Assembly (NCBI RefSeq): GCF_025717065.2
Contig: NZ_JAOVZO020000018.1
Span: forward strand, 1,054,001-1,118,000
DNA: 64,000 nt
From: Tahibacter soli
GTDB lineage: Bacteria; Pseudomonadota; Gammaproteobacteria; Xanthomonadales; Rhodanobacteraceae
Direction of reading: 5' to 3'
A program made the position numbers and the translations under genes. The number at the start of each line of letters is the position of its first letter. Within the stretch, counting starts at the first letter, position 1. The notes beneath the pieces were generated by a model. That model worked only from the letters and a program-made list of their open reading frames with translations, did not search any database and had not been told where the DNA came from. Of this stretch, positions 27,257 to 35,497 are shown in pieces.

Positions 27257-27579
27257 AATCAACCATCAAACCCGGTGTGTCGCACGAGGCGTCGATCGTC
27301 GAGCGTCTCAAGCGCGACCCCGAATTCGCGGTCGAATATCTGAAGGTGGCGCTCGACGAAGCGAGCGACGAAGACGGCCGGCACGTGCTGCTCGCCGTCC
27401 TGCGTCGGATCGCGCAGGCTCAGGGCGTCGCCAACGTCGCGCGCGCGGCCGGCATCAAGCGCGAAAGCCTGTCGCGTGCGCTGTCGGAGAAGGGCAATCC
27501 GCGCCTCGATACGCTCTGCGCGGTGGTCGGCGCAATGGGTTTCAAGCTCACGATCGAGCGCGCGACTGCCGCGCGCTGA
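27253..27579 (+). CDS. HigA-like HTH antitoxin
   Basis: A 108-residue antitoxin of the TIGR02684 type. The C-terminal half has an HTH (NVARAAGIKRESLSRALSEKGNPRLDTLCAVVGAMGFKL), and the N-terminal half should wrap the toxin. GTG 27253 overlaps the toxin stop and has a GGAG site inside the toxin gene. It probably represses its own operon. Confidence 0.9.
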   Translation: MKSTIKPGVSHEASIVERLKRDPEFAVEYLKVALDEASDEDGRHVLLAVLRRIAQAQGVANVARAAGIKRESLSRALSEKGNPRLDTLCAVVGAMGFKLTIERATAAR

Positions 27580-27582
27580 CCG

Positions 27583-27909
27583 CTACGCCTTCGCCGCGTA
27601 CGCCGAGCACCAGCCCTTGGCGTTGACGGCCTTGCCGGGAAACAACTGGCACGGACCGTACTCGCCGCCGCCCTGGAAAAAATTGCAATTGGCGCATTGT
27701 TGCGAAGCGGTGTGCGCCGGGAATTTCGTCGCGTCGGTTTTCGCCGCGTCTTCGTGGTAGCCGAGCGCCGCGGCCGTGGGATCGGTTTCGGCCAGATGCG
27801 GCAGGTCGGCCGCGGCCGGCTTGCGCGGCACGACCGCGCCGATCAGCGCGGCGGCGGTCAGCGTGGTGATGAAGCGGCGGCGGTCGTGATCGTGTCGGTG
27901 CTTGAACAT
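27583..27909 (-). CDS. High-potential iron-sulfur protein (HiPIP, PioC-like)
   Basis: A 108-residue periplasmic electron carrier. The Tat signal (RRRFITTLTAAALIG) is followed by the HiPIP core with the four [4Fe-4S] ligands in QCANCNFFQ, GPCQLFPGK and KGWCSAY. HiPIPs accept electrons from Fe(II)-oxidising chains; PioC of Rhodopseudomonas palustris is one. It is the last gene of the cytochrome operon, 25 bases after the cytochrome c4 gene. Confidence 0.95.
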   Translation of the reverse strand: MFKHRHDHDRRRFITTLTAAALIGAVVPRKPAAADLPHLAETDPTAAALGYHEDAAKTDATKFPAHTASQQCANCNFFQGGGEYGPCQLFPGKAVNAKGWCSAYAAKA

Positions 27910-27934
27910 CGTTGACTCCTTGAGGGCGGCGGCG

Positions 27935-28594
27935 TCAGCGTTGCGCGGCGAGCCAGTCGGCCAGCGCGCGTATCGATGCGTCGTCGAGGTTGTGCGCCAC
28001 GCCGCGCATGATCAGCGCGTTCGTGGTGTCGTCGATCTTGCCGTCGCGGTACTGGGCGAGCCGTGCGACGAGGTAGTCGGCATTCTGGCCCGCGAGCACC
28101 GGGTAGTACGCATAGCGCGCCGGTCCGTCGGCAGCTCGCGGATGACCGTCGGCGGCGGCGCCGTGGCAGCCGCGGCACGGCGCGATGCCGCGAGCGGGAT
28201 CGCCGCGGTCGAACACCGCGGCGCCGGTCGTACGATCGCCGGCCGCCGCCGGCGCGGCACTGCGCTTGCGCGCCGCGAAGTACGCGGCGATGTTGCGCAG
28301 GTCGGCGTCGTCGAGCTTCTCGACCTGCGCGGTCATCGGCGATGCCGGATCGGCGCGCCGCTTGAAGCCCGCGAGCGTGCGGTACAGGTATTCCGCGTTC
28401 TGTCCCGCGAGCGCCGGAAACGCCGGCACGAGGGCGTTGCCTTCGGGACCGTGGCAGGCGACGCACACGGTCACTTTCGCCGCGCCGGCGGCGGCGTCGC
28501 CGTCGATGCGGTCGGCGCGGCGCAAGTCGAGCGGATCGGCCTGCGCCGCGCCGGCGCCGAGCATCGCGACTACGAGTAGTGTTTTATGGAACAT
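27935..28594 (-). CDS. Di-heme cytochrome c4-type protein
   Basis: A 219-residue periplasmic cytochrome with a signal peptide (cleavage near AAQAD). Two heme motifs, CVACH and CRGCH, each lead a class I cytochrome c lobe; each lobe has the conserved PxLAGQNAxYL segment and a distal methionine (PMTAQV, ALIMRG). The overall pattern is cytochrome c4, a donor to terminal oxidases. Sits between the cupredoxin and the HiPIP in the operon. Confidence 0.93.
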   Translation of the reverse strand: MFHKTLLVVAMLGAGAAQADPLDLRRADRIDGDAAAGAAKVTVCVACHGPEGNALVPAFPALAGQNAEYLYRTLAGFKRRADPASPMTAQVEKLDDADLRNIAAYFAARKRSAAPAAAGDRTTGAAVFDRGDPARGIAPCRGCHGAAADGHPRAADGPARYAYYPVLAGQNADYLVARLAQYRDGKIDDTTNALIMRGVAHNLDDASIRALADWLAAQR

Positions 28595-28639
28595 GGCATC
28601 GCCTCGCGAATTCCGGCGCCCGATTCATGCGATCGGGCC

Positions 28640-29041
28640 TCAGTCGATATCGAACGACTGCAGCGTCACCGGCACGGGATCGACCTGGATCACGCCGGTC
28701 ATGGCCTGGCCCTCGTGCACTTCGCAGAAGTAGCCGATCGTGCCGGTGGTGGGGAACGCGACGGTCTGCGACCACGTGCCGCCGCCCGGATCGCCGTTGC
28801 CGCCGCCGACGCCGTCGCAGCCGTTCGGGCCGCAGCGGAACGCCGTTACCGCGCCGGGGTTCGACGCGACGTTGTGGAAACCGGCGACGCCCTGGAACGT
28901 CACCGTGTCGCCGGCCTTGATCGTGAGGTTCGCCGGCGTGAAGGTCAGCGTGTTGCCGAGGCCCACTTGCACGATGTGATCGGCCGCCATGGCCGGCAGA
29001 CAGGCGGTGCAGAGCATTCCGACCAAAATTTTCAGGCGCAT
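28640..29041 (-). CDS. Periplasmic cupredoxin (plastocyanin-like)
   Basis: A 133-residue protein with a signal peptide (cleavage near AMAAD). Type I copper ligands are visible: His in GFHNV, Cys in YFCEVH, the following His, and Met in GQAMTG. An insertion with two further cysteines (FRCGPNGCDG) probably makes a disulfide loop. A clear relative of the N-terminal domain of the 36352 gene. ATG 29041 is chosen to start the signal peptide. It probably shuttles electrons with the cytochromes beside it. Confidence 0.9.
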   Translation of the reverse strand: MRLKILVGMLCTACLPAMAADHIVQVGLGNTLTFTPANLTIKAGDTVTFQGVAGFHNVASNPGAVTAFRCGPNGCDGVGGGNGDPGGGTWSQTVAFPTTGTIGYFCEVHEGQAMTGVIQVDPVPVTLQSFDID

Positions 29042-29076
29042 TGGAGTTTTCCTTTTGTTGACATATTTCCCCCGTT

Positions 29077-31635
29077 TCAAAGCTTGACGTCGACGAGCAC
29101 GCCGATCAGGTTCGCGCGATAGTCTTCCGGTCCGCCGTCGGTATAGATGCGGCGACCGAACGCGCGCTCGGCGTCGAAACCGAAGTAGTGCCAGTCCTCA
29201 ATGCGGCCGCGCTCGACGAGGTCGAACACGCGAACGGACCAGCGTTCGGACCACGCGTAGGTCGCGCCGACGGTGACGGAGTCGACGCGGTACTTGAGCG
29301 CCGGAAACGCGCCGTCGCGAATACCGCCGATGCTGTCGGCGAAGTACGCGAGCGCCGAGCCGGAGTTGAAGCGAAAGTCGGTGATGCCGCGCGCGTACAG
29401 CGCGTTCCACGCCGCGTCGAAGCGCCAGCGTCCGACACTGCGATCGAGCGTGAATCCGGCGTTGCGGTTGTGCTGGCGATCGGTGCTCCACCAGCGCGCG
29501 GAATCGGGATAGTTGGCGCCGCCGAGCGTCGGGTCGGGCGTCGTGTTGACGTCGCCGACGTTGGCGAGATCGAGCCGCGACATGTCGTAGCCGAAGTACG
29601 CGCTCGCGCGCGTGGCGGGCGAGGGCTGCCACTCCCACTGCAGCGTCGCGCCGAGCGTGTCGTAGCGCTGGCGGCCGATCTGCGCGTCGTAGTCGTTGCG
29701 GTCGCCGCGCACGGTCGCCGACAGCGTCATGTCGGCGGCGAGCGCGAGCGTCGCCATGACGTCGAACTTCGTTTCGTCGACGTCGGCGAGGTCGTACTTG
29801 CGCATCGCGTCGACCGTGAACGACGGCACGCCGTCGGGCGGCGGCACGAAGCCGGGCAGGCTGGTCGAGTAGGTGAAACCGTACGGATCGTAGACGTAGT
29901 CGTCGCCGCGACGCTTGAGCCACGTCGCGTTCGCGCGCAGCGTGACGCCGGCCAGCGCGCGGTTGATCCAGGTCAGCTTCACGCTCGACGTGTCGGCGCG
30001 TTCGCGCTCGCGGTTCGTCCGCTCGTCGCGCTTGAACGACGCCGTCGCGCCGAACGTATTGTGCTCGGACGCGCGGAAGTCGGCGCCGAGATTCGCACTC
30101 GTCGTCTCGCGGTCGAGCGGCAGATTGCGCACGCGCACGATCGCGGACGGCGACGTCAGCGGATTCCACGTGCCGACCGCGCCCGGCACGAGGCTGCCGG
30201 CCGCGCCGTTTTCGGTGATATAGCCGTAGTCGCCGGTCAGCGGGTTGTAGGCGAGATACGTGCCGCGATAGTCGTCGCGGTTGAACGTCGCACCGGCACG
30301 CAGCGTGAAGCGTTCGCCCGGTTGCAGCGTCGCGCGCGCGTCGACGCGGGTCGTGTCGATCGCAAGATCGGCGCGCGGTCGCGACAGTGCGGCCGGCGTA
30401 TTCCACTGTGCGCACGAATACAGAAAGGGATTGTTCGGGCCGGGCACGCCGCTGCCGTCTCCGTCGATGCCGAACGTGCCGGTGCAGTCGATCGGCGCGA
30501 TCAGCGCGTCGTTCTGGCGCATCTGTCCGGCCGACGCCGTCAGCGAAGCTTCGCCGTTCCACGGCAGCTTGCGCGTGAATGTCGCGCGCAGGTTGTGGTA
30601 GCCGTTGTCGGGCTCGGTGGCGAACTGCCCGCGCACGAGCGGCGGCGACGTCGCTCCCGGCACGATCGGCGTCAGCGCGAACGGGTTTTCGTACGTGTAG
30701 CGCGTATAGCGGTCGCGATAAAACGAACCGGCGTAGGCGAAATCCATGCGCCAGACCGGGCCTGCGTAGCGCAGCGCCGCGCCGAGGTTGATCGTGCGGT
30801 CGTCGATCGGTTTCGTCGTTTCGAACACCGCGGCGTTGTCGGGGAATGCGAAGCCGTAGTAGAACGCGCCGCCGAACGGCCGCGCGCCGTTGCGTTCCTC
30901 GTCGCTGAAGTTCGCGTGCACGGTCCACTGCGGCGACAGGAACATGTCGAAGCCGACGCCCTGCTTGCTGCGCGTGACCTTGAGCGTGCGTTCGGGCGTC
31001 GCGGCCGACGCCGCGGCGACCTGCTCGGTCGTGCTGCCGGCCGGCGACAGGTTCGCCGGCAAGGTCAGCGCGTTCGTGCCGACGCCGTTCCAGATCGGTT
31101 TGGCGTTGTGCGACAGCACGTTCGGCAGTTCGCGCAGGAACGCCTGCACCTTGTAGCTGCCGGCGCGGCCGAACGCGGCCTCGAAGAACGCGTCGTCCTC
31201 GCTCGTGCGGTTCGCGCGCACGTCGGCGTAGCTGCCGTCGGCCGCGCGGCGGGCCGACAGCTGCAACAGGCCCAGCACCAGTCCGCTGTCCCACGCGACG
31301 TAGCGGTTCCACAGCGCGTTGCCGTCGTCGCCGGAAGTGGACAAATATCCAAACTGCACATTGCCGTACCAGGCCCAGTCGCCGGCGTCGGTCAGGTCGG
31401 GCGGTTCGGCCGGACACAGGTACAGCATGCCGCCCGGCGAGCGGCGCTGGCCGGGCGAGAGCCACGACGTGCCGCGCGGGTCCGGCGTCGCGCTCGCGGC
31501 GCCGGCGGTCGGGTCGAGCTTGCTCGCGCGCCAGGTGTCGACGCCGGCGCCGGTGTCGGCCGCGGCGAAGAGCGGCGTGGCGAGGAGCGCCGTGGTCAAC
31601 AGCGAGCGGCGCAGGGCAGGAACGTTGCGATGCAT
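29077..31635 (-). CDS. MtrB/PioB-family outer-membrane beta-barrel
   Basis: An 852-residue protein with a signal peptide, then a large barrel of alternating aromatic strands ending LIGVLVDVKL. It belongs to the MtrB/PioB decaheme-associated porin family, which holds the decaheme cytochrome inside the barrel so that electrons cross the outer membrane. Only one Cys lies near the N terminus (MLYLCPAE), so the CxxC seen in Shewanella MtrB is absent, as in many Pio-type proteins. A GGAGG site precedes ATG 31635, 16 bases after the decaheme gene. Confidence 0.92.
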   Translation of the reverse strand: MHRNVPALRRSLLTTALLATPLFAAADTGAGVDTWRASKLDPTAGAASATPDPRGTSWLSPGQRRSPGGMLYLCPAEPPDLTDAGDWAWYGNVQFGYLSTSGDDGNALWNRYVAWDSGLVLGLLQLSARRAADGSYADVRANRTSEDDAFFEAAFGRAGSYKVQAFLRELPNVLSHNAKPIWNGVGTNALTLPANLSPAGSTTEQVAAASAATPERTLKVTRSKQGVGFDMFLSPQWTVHANFSDEERNGARPFGGAFYYGFAFPDNAAVFETTKPIDDRTINLGAALRYAGPVWRMDFAYAGSFYRDRYTRYTYENPFALTPIVPGATSPPLVRGQFATEPDNGYHNLRATFTRKLPWNGEASLTASAGQMRQNDALIAPIDCTGTFGIDGDGSGVPGPNNPFLYSCAQWNTPAALSRPRADLAIDTTRVDARATLQPGERFTLRAGATFNRDDYRGTYLAYNPLTGDYGYITENGAAGSLVPGAVGTWNPLTSPSAIVRVRNLPLDRETTSANLGADFRASEHNTFGATASFKRDERTNRERERADTSSVKLTWINRALAGVTLRANATWLKRRGDDYVYDPYGFTYSTSLPGFVPPPDGVPSFTVDAMRKYDLADVDETKFDVMATLALAADMTLSATVRGDRNDYDAQIGRQRYDTLGATLQWEWQPSPATRASAYFGYDMSRLDLANVGDVNTTPDPTLGGANYPDSARWWSTDRQHNRNAGFTLDRSVGRWRFDAAWNALYARGITDFRFNSGSALAYFADSIGGIRDGAFPALKYRVDSVTVGATYAWSERWSVRVFDLVERGRIEDWHYFGFDAERAFGRRIYTDGGPEDYRANLIGVLVDVKL

Positions 31636-31651
31636 GGCGGTCCTCCGTGCG

Positions 31652-32710
31652 CTATTCGTGGAATTTCGGACCCGACGGCGCGTTCGAGCCGTGGATCTGG
31701 GCGTGGCACGTCAGGCACGCGCGCCCCATCAGTCGCTCGTCGGGATGACGGCCGTTGCCGAGCGAGTTCGGCGTCTGCAGTTCGTTCGGATGGCCGGTCT
31801 GCGCATGGCACTGCTGGCACAGGAACGGCACCGGCGCGACGAGCAGCGCATGCTGGTTCGAGCCGTGCGGCGTATGGCAGGTGAGGCAGTTGTCGCGCAC
31901 CGGCGCGTGCTCGAACAGGAACGGCCCGCGCTTCTCGGCGTGGCACTGGTAGCAGGTTTCGTTGACCGTGTTCGTCTTGAGCAGCGGCTCGGTCAGCGAG
32001 CCGTGCGGATTGTGGCAGTCGACGCAGCTCATCTTGCCTTCGGGCAGCGGCATGTGCGAACGCCGGTCGAACTGCACCCGCACGTCCTTGTGGCATTGCG
32101 CGCACGTCTCGTCGATCGAGCGCCGCGCGAGCAGGCCGTCGCCGGAGAACTTCGCCATCGGGTTGTGGCAGTCGCTGCACGACAGCTCGTTGCGCTGATG
32201 GATCGAGCCGAGCCAGTGGTCGCGCGCGCCGCCGGCGTGGCAGGTGAGGCACGTCTTCGTCTGCACGGCGATCGGTGTGCCCGACGTGCGCGTGTAGCCG
32301 ATGATCAGGCCGGCCTGCTGCGGATCGCGCGCGTGCGCCGAGCCGGGGCCGTGGCAGGTCTCGCAGACCGGTATCGACGGGTCGGCCTTCGACGCCGCAT
32401 GCAGGCCGAGCGCGTGCAGCGTATGCGTGAAGTGCTCGCTTTCGAGCTGATGGCAGGCGATGCAGGTTTTTTCGCCGACCGGCGTCGCGCCGGGCGCGGC
32501 CGGATTGACGGCGACGGTCGCTCGGGCGAAGCCCGGGGCGGCGAGAAACCGGCTGGCGCCGGCCTGCGCGTCGTCGGCGGAGAGATTCGACGCGGGCAGG
32601 TCGCGCGCCGCGTCGGTCGCCGGCTGCGCGTTCGCGATGCCTGCCGCGAGCATCGCGCAGACGGCCGCCCGCCTCGCGCATCGCTGCGCGAACAATATCC
32701 ATCGAACCAT
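31652..32710 (-). CDS. Decaheme c-type cytochrome, MtrA/PioA (DmsE) type
   Basis: A 352-residue periplasmic cytochrome with exactly ten CxxCH motifs: CIACH, CETCH, CLTCH, CSDCH, CAQCH, CVDCH, CYQCH, CLTCH, CQQCH, CLTCH. Extra histidines (for example HTLHALGLH, SIHQRN) supply distal ligands. The ~70 residues between the signal peptide and the first heme recall the longer N terminus of PioA compared with MtrA. Paired with the barrel immediately downstream it forms a transmembrane wire. ATG 32710 has a GGAG site. The upstream subtilase frame overlaps it in another frame. Confidence 0.94.
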   Translation of the reverse strand: MVRWILFAQRCARRAAVCAMLAAGIANAQPATDAARDLPASNLSADDAQAGASRFLAAPGFARATVAVNPAAPGATPVGEKTCIACHQLESEHFTHTLHALGLHAASKADPSIPVCETCHGPGSAHARDPQQAGLIIGYTRTSGTPIAVQTKTCLTCHAGGARDHWLGSIHQRNELSCSDCHNPMAKFSGDGLLARRSIDETCAQCHKDVRVQFDRRSHMPLPEGKMSCVDCHNPHGSLTEPLLKTNTVNETCYQCHAEKRGPFLFEHAPVRDNCLTCHTPHGSNQHALLVAPVPFLCQQCHAQTGHPNELQTPNSLGNGRHPDERLMGRACLTCHAQIHGSNAPSGPKFHE

Positions 32711-34026
32711 CGGCTAATGCTCCGTCGCAGGTGCTTGGCTAGGGGGCTCGCGTCGCAGCGGCCGTCGCCGGGCCGCAGGTCTTCAACGGCGGCGCAGACG
32801 TCGATGCTCGCACCGGTCTTGCTTTGTGTACGATTGAGCAATGCATACAAGGCACCGGCGTCCTGCTTCGGCTTGAGCGCGAGCAGCAGCGCGACCGCGC
32901 CGCTGACCTGCGCCGTCGCGAGCGAGCTGCCGGACGCGTAGTCGAAACTGCCGCCGGGTTCGAGCGTGAGGATGTCGCGGCCCGGCGCCGCGAGCGCCGG
33001 CGCGTCGGGCGCCGGGTCTTCGGTCGAACGCACGGCGATCACGCCGCGCGCGCCGACCGGAAAGCCGTCCATGCGCCGGTCCGGCGGTACCGCACCGATC
33101 ACGATCGCGCCGCGCTCGACGGCGACGCCGACGAGTTCTTCGAGCAGCGCGTCGCGCGGCCCGCCGAGGCTCAGGTTGATGATGCGCGCGTCGGACGCGA
33201 TCGCCGCGGCGAGCGCCAGCGCGAGCGTGTACGAATTGCAGCGCGCCGCGCTCGCGTTGGCCTCGACCGGCCAGCAGGCGCGATAGCCGTACAGCCGCGC
33301 GTCGGGCGCGACGCCGACGATGCCGAGACGGTTGTTCGCGACCGCGGAAATGACGCCGGCGACCTCGGTGCCGTGGCGTTCGGGCGCGATCGCGGCGTCC
33401 GGCGCGCCGACGAAGTTGCGCTGCGCGGCGACGCGGCCGGCGAGGTCGGGGTGGTTCGCGTCGAGTGCGGTGTCGATCACCGCGATGCTGACGCCGCCGC
33501 CGCGCGTCCAGCGCTGCGCCGACGCCGCCTCGATCGTCGAGAAGCCGTGCTGCAGCTGCAGGTACGGGTCGTTGTAGCCGGCCGGTTCCGGTGCGGCCGG
33601 CAAGGTCAGCGTGCGAAATTCGTTGAGCGGCTGCGCGATGCGCACGCGGCGGTCGCGGGCGAGGCGTTCGAGCATCGCGTCCGGCGCGTCGCCGTCGGCG
33701 AGCGCGAACACCATGCAGCGCAGGCGCAGCGGTTCGATCGACCACGCCGACACTTCGCGCAGACCGTATTCGGCCGACAGCCGTCGGGCCGTCGCCTTGC
33801 CGCGCGTGCCTCCGGCGTAGTCGGGCAGGCGGTCGTAGCCGCGCGGCGTGGCGCCGGCGGCCGGCGCCGGGTCGGACTTGTCGCCGACCGCGACGACGAT
33901 CATGCGATCGGTGTCGCGCGCGTTCGGCCAGTCCGGCATCGGCGGCGTGCGTGCGAACGCGGCGCACGAGGCGCCCGCGAGCGCAAGCGCGGCGAGCGTG
34001 CGGCGCAGGCGCTCAGCGCGGCGCAT
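32305..34026 (-). CDS. S8 subtilisin-like protease; 3' end probably frameshifted
   Basis: A signal peptide is followed by a subtilase domain: Asp185 (VIDTALD), His218 (RHGTEVAG), Ser368 (SGSSLATAQ). The oxyanion Asn normally in an AAGN motif is not seen; the segment reads IVIGAVPPDRR. From residue ~429 the frame runs 400 bases into the decaheme gene and becomes an Arg/Pro-rich shadow. A run of five Gs (plus strand 32742-32746) sits there: removing one base would give an immediate TAG at 32739-32741, just before the cytochrome's ribosome site. The natural gene probably ends there. It is the third gene after an ECF sigma and its anti-sigma, overlapping the latter by 14 bases. Confidence 0.8.
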   Translation of the reverse strand: MRRAERLRRTLAALALAGASCAAFARTPPMPDWPNARDTDRMIVVAVGDKSDPAPAAGATPRGYDRLPDYAGGTRGKATARRLSAEYGLREVSAWSIEPLRLRCMVFALADGDAPDAMLERLARDRRVRIAQPLNEFRTLTLPAAPEPAGYNDPYLQLQHGFSTIEAASAQRWTRGGGVSIAVIDTALDANHPDLAGRVAAQRNFVGAPDAAIAPERHGTEVAGVISAVANNRLGIVGVAPDARLYGYRACWPVEANASAARCNSYTLALALAAAIASDARIINLSLGGPRDALLEELVGVAVERGAIVIGAVPPDRRMDGFPVGARGVIAVRSTEDPAPDAPALAAPGRDILTLEPGGSFDYASGSSLATAQVSGAVALLLALKPKQDAGALYALLNRTQSKTGASIDVCAAVEDLRPGDGRCDASPLAKHLRRSISRWFDGYCSRSDARGGRPSARCSRQASRTRSRRPTRRATCPRRISPPTTRRPAPAGFSPPRASPERPSPSIRPRPARRRSAKKPASPAISSKASTSRIRCTRSACMRRRRPTRRYRSARPATAPARRTRAIRSRPA

Positions 34027-34663
34027 GGGCGGCCCCCGCGGCCGGTTCGGCGAGCAGCACGCCTGGCGTTGCGCGCAGCCGCGCGACGATCGCGTCGACG
34101 TCGGCCGCCTCGTGCGTCGGCGCGACGCCGAGGATGGTCGCGTCCGCGTTCGCTTCCACGACGCGCAATTGCTGCGCGGCCAGCAGCTGCGACAGTTCCG
34201 TCAGCGACAGCTGCGGCGACGGCACCAGCCGGATCGCCGCCGCGCTCGCGGCCGGCGCGTTCGTGAGCGTGCGATAGCCGGCATCCGGCGCGCCCGCCTG
34301 CTTGAGCTGCGCGCCGCCGAGCAGCGCCAGGCCGATCGCCTGCACGACGACCGCGGCGGCGAGCCACTGCGGCCAGCGCGCGCGGGCCGGCGGCGCGGCG
34401 TCGGCCGACAGCGCCTGTTCTTCGGGCGTATCGATGCGCGCCAGCAGGCGCCGCAGCGACGGCTGCGCGTCGTGTTCGACGTCGCCGCCCGCGTTCATGC
34501 CCGCGTGAAACTGCATCTGCAGCGCGTATTCGTCGCGGCAGTCGGCGCAGTCGCGCAGGTGCCGTTCGACGTCCTGCCGTTCGTTCGGCGTCGCCGTGCC
34601 GTTGACGACCCAGGGGATCAGTTCCCAGGTTTCGCGGTGGGTGAGGGGCGTGGCTGGCGTCAT
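34013..34663 (-). CDS. Zinc-finger anti-sigma factor with one membrane helix
   Basis: A 216-residue protein. The N-terminal zf-HC2 domain has the HLRDCADCRDEY site (HxxxCxxC); one transmembrane helix lies at about residues 97-115 (WLAAAVVVQAIGLALLGGAQ); the periplasmic tail ends in an alpha/beta stretch that resembles an inhibitor-like fold (VVEANADATILGVAP). ATG 34663 overlaps the sigma-factor stop (ATGA), as expected for a cognate pair. The neighbouring protease could act on its periplasmic part. Confidence 0.87.
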   Translation of the reverse strand: MTPATPLTHRETWELIPWVVNGTATPNERQDVERHLRDCADCRDEYALQMQFHAGMNAGGDVEHDAQPSLRRLLARIDTPEEQALSADAAPPARARWPQWLAAAVVVQAIGLALLGGAQLKQAGAPDAGYRTLTNAPAASAAAIRLVPSPQLSLTELSQLLAAQQLRVVEANADATILGVAPTHEAADVDAIVARLRATPGVLLAEPAAGAAHAPR

Positions 34664-35301
34664 GACGGCTGTTTCCGGGTGTCGATGGCCTGCGCGGCGT
34701 CGCCGCCGAGCGCGGGCAGGGTGTTGCGCAGGCGCAGTCGCGCATGAAACATGCGCGCTTTCACGGTGCCGGTCGCGCAATTCATGATCGCGGCGATCTC
34801 TTCGCACGACTGGCCGAGGTAGTAGGCGAGTTCCATCGTGGTGCGCTGCTCGGGCGGCAGCAGCGCCAGACCGCGGCGCACCCAGTCGGCGAGTTCGCGC
34901 GTTTCGCTCTCGCTCGATTCGGCGCCGCCGGGCAGCGCGTCGTCGGTGTCGATGTCGGCCGCTTCGGGCACCGGGGCGTGGCTGCGCAGCGACTTCAGCA
35001 TGCAGCGGTAGGCGATGCCGATGATCCACGTGCCGACCTTCGAATCGCCGCGGAACTCGCCCGCCTTGCGCCAGACGATCCAGAACGTGTCGTTGATCAC
35101 TTCGTCGATCAGGTCGCGCCGGGCCGTGTGTCGCGCGATGAACCGCGCGAGCGGCGCGTGATGGCGCAGGTACAGGCGTTCGAACGCCGCGCGGTCTCCG
35201 TGTGCGACGGCGCGCAGCGCGTCGCGCTCGAACGCGTCGGCATCGGTGCGGGTGTCGGCGATGTCGGTGGTAGATTTCATCAATCGGCGTCGAGTATCCA
35301 T
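34660..35301 (-). CDS. ECF-family RNA polymerase sigma factor
   Basis: About 213 residues. Region 2 (LYLRHHAPLARFIARH, DEVINDTFWIVWRKAGEFRGDSKVGTWIIGIAYRCML-type) and region 4 (LLPPEQRTTMELAYYLGQSCEEIAAIMNCATGTVKARMFHARLRLR) are both present. ATG 35301 or ATG 35280 could start it; neither has a clear ribosome site. It heads an apparently single operon down to the HiPIP gene at 27583 and should control it together with the anti-sigma factor. Confidence 0.92.
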   Translation of the reverse strand: MDTRRRLMKSTTDIADTRTDADAFERDALRAVAHGDRAAFERLYLRHHAPLARFIARHTARRDLIDEVINDTFWIVWRKAGEFRGDSKVGTWIIGIAYRCMLKSLRSHAPVPEAADIDTDDALPGGAESSESETRELADWVRRGLALLPPEQRTTMELAYYLGQSCEEIAAIMNCATGTVKARMFHARLRLRNTLPALGGDAAQAIDTRKQPS

Positions 35302-35497
35302 CGCGTGCGGGCGTTGTCGCGTGAAACACTCCCGCCGTTTGCGGGGTGAAGGGAGCGTGGAACCGGGCCGGGGGACCGGGTTTCATGCGGTGAGTGCCGC
35401 CAGCGCGCCGAAAGGTTGTCGCTTTTGAGAAGCCGCCGCAAATCGAAGCGGCGCCAACGGTGTAAGTTCGTCCGACGACAGGCAGACAAGGCAGTCC

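Noticed and set aside
31652-32710. NapC/NrfH or multiheme nitrite reductase
   Set aside because: Ten CxxCH hemes with an adjacent MtrB/PioB barrel fit the MtrA/PioA group; no CxxCK motif.
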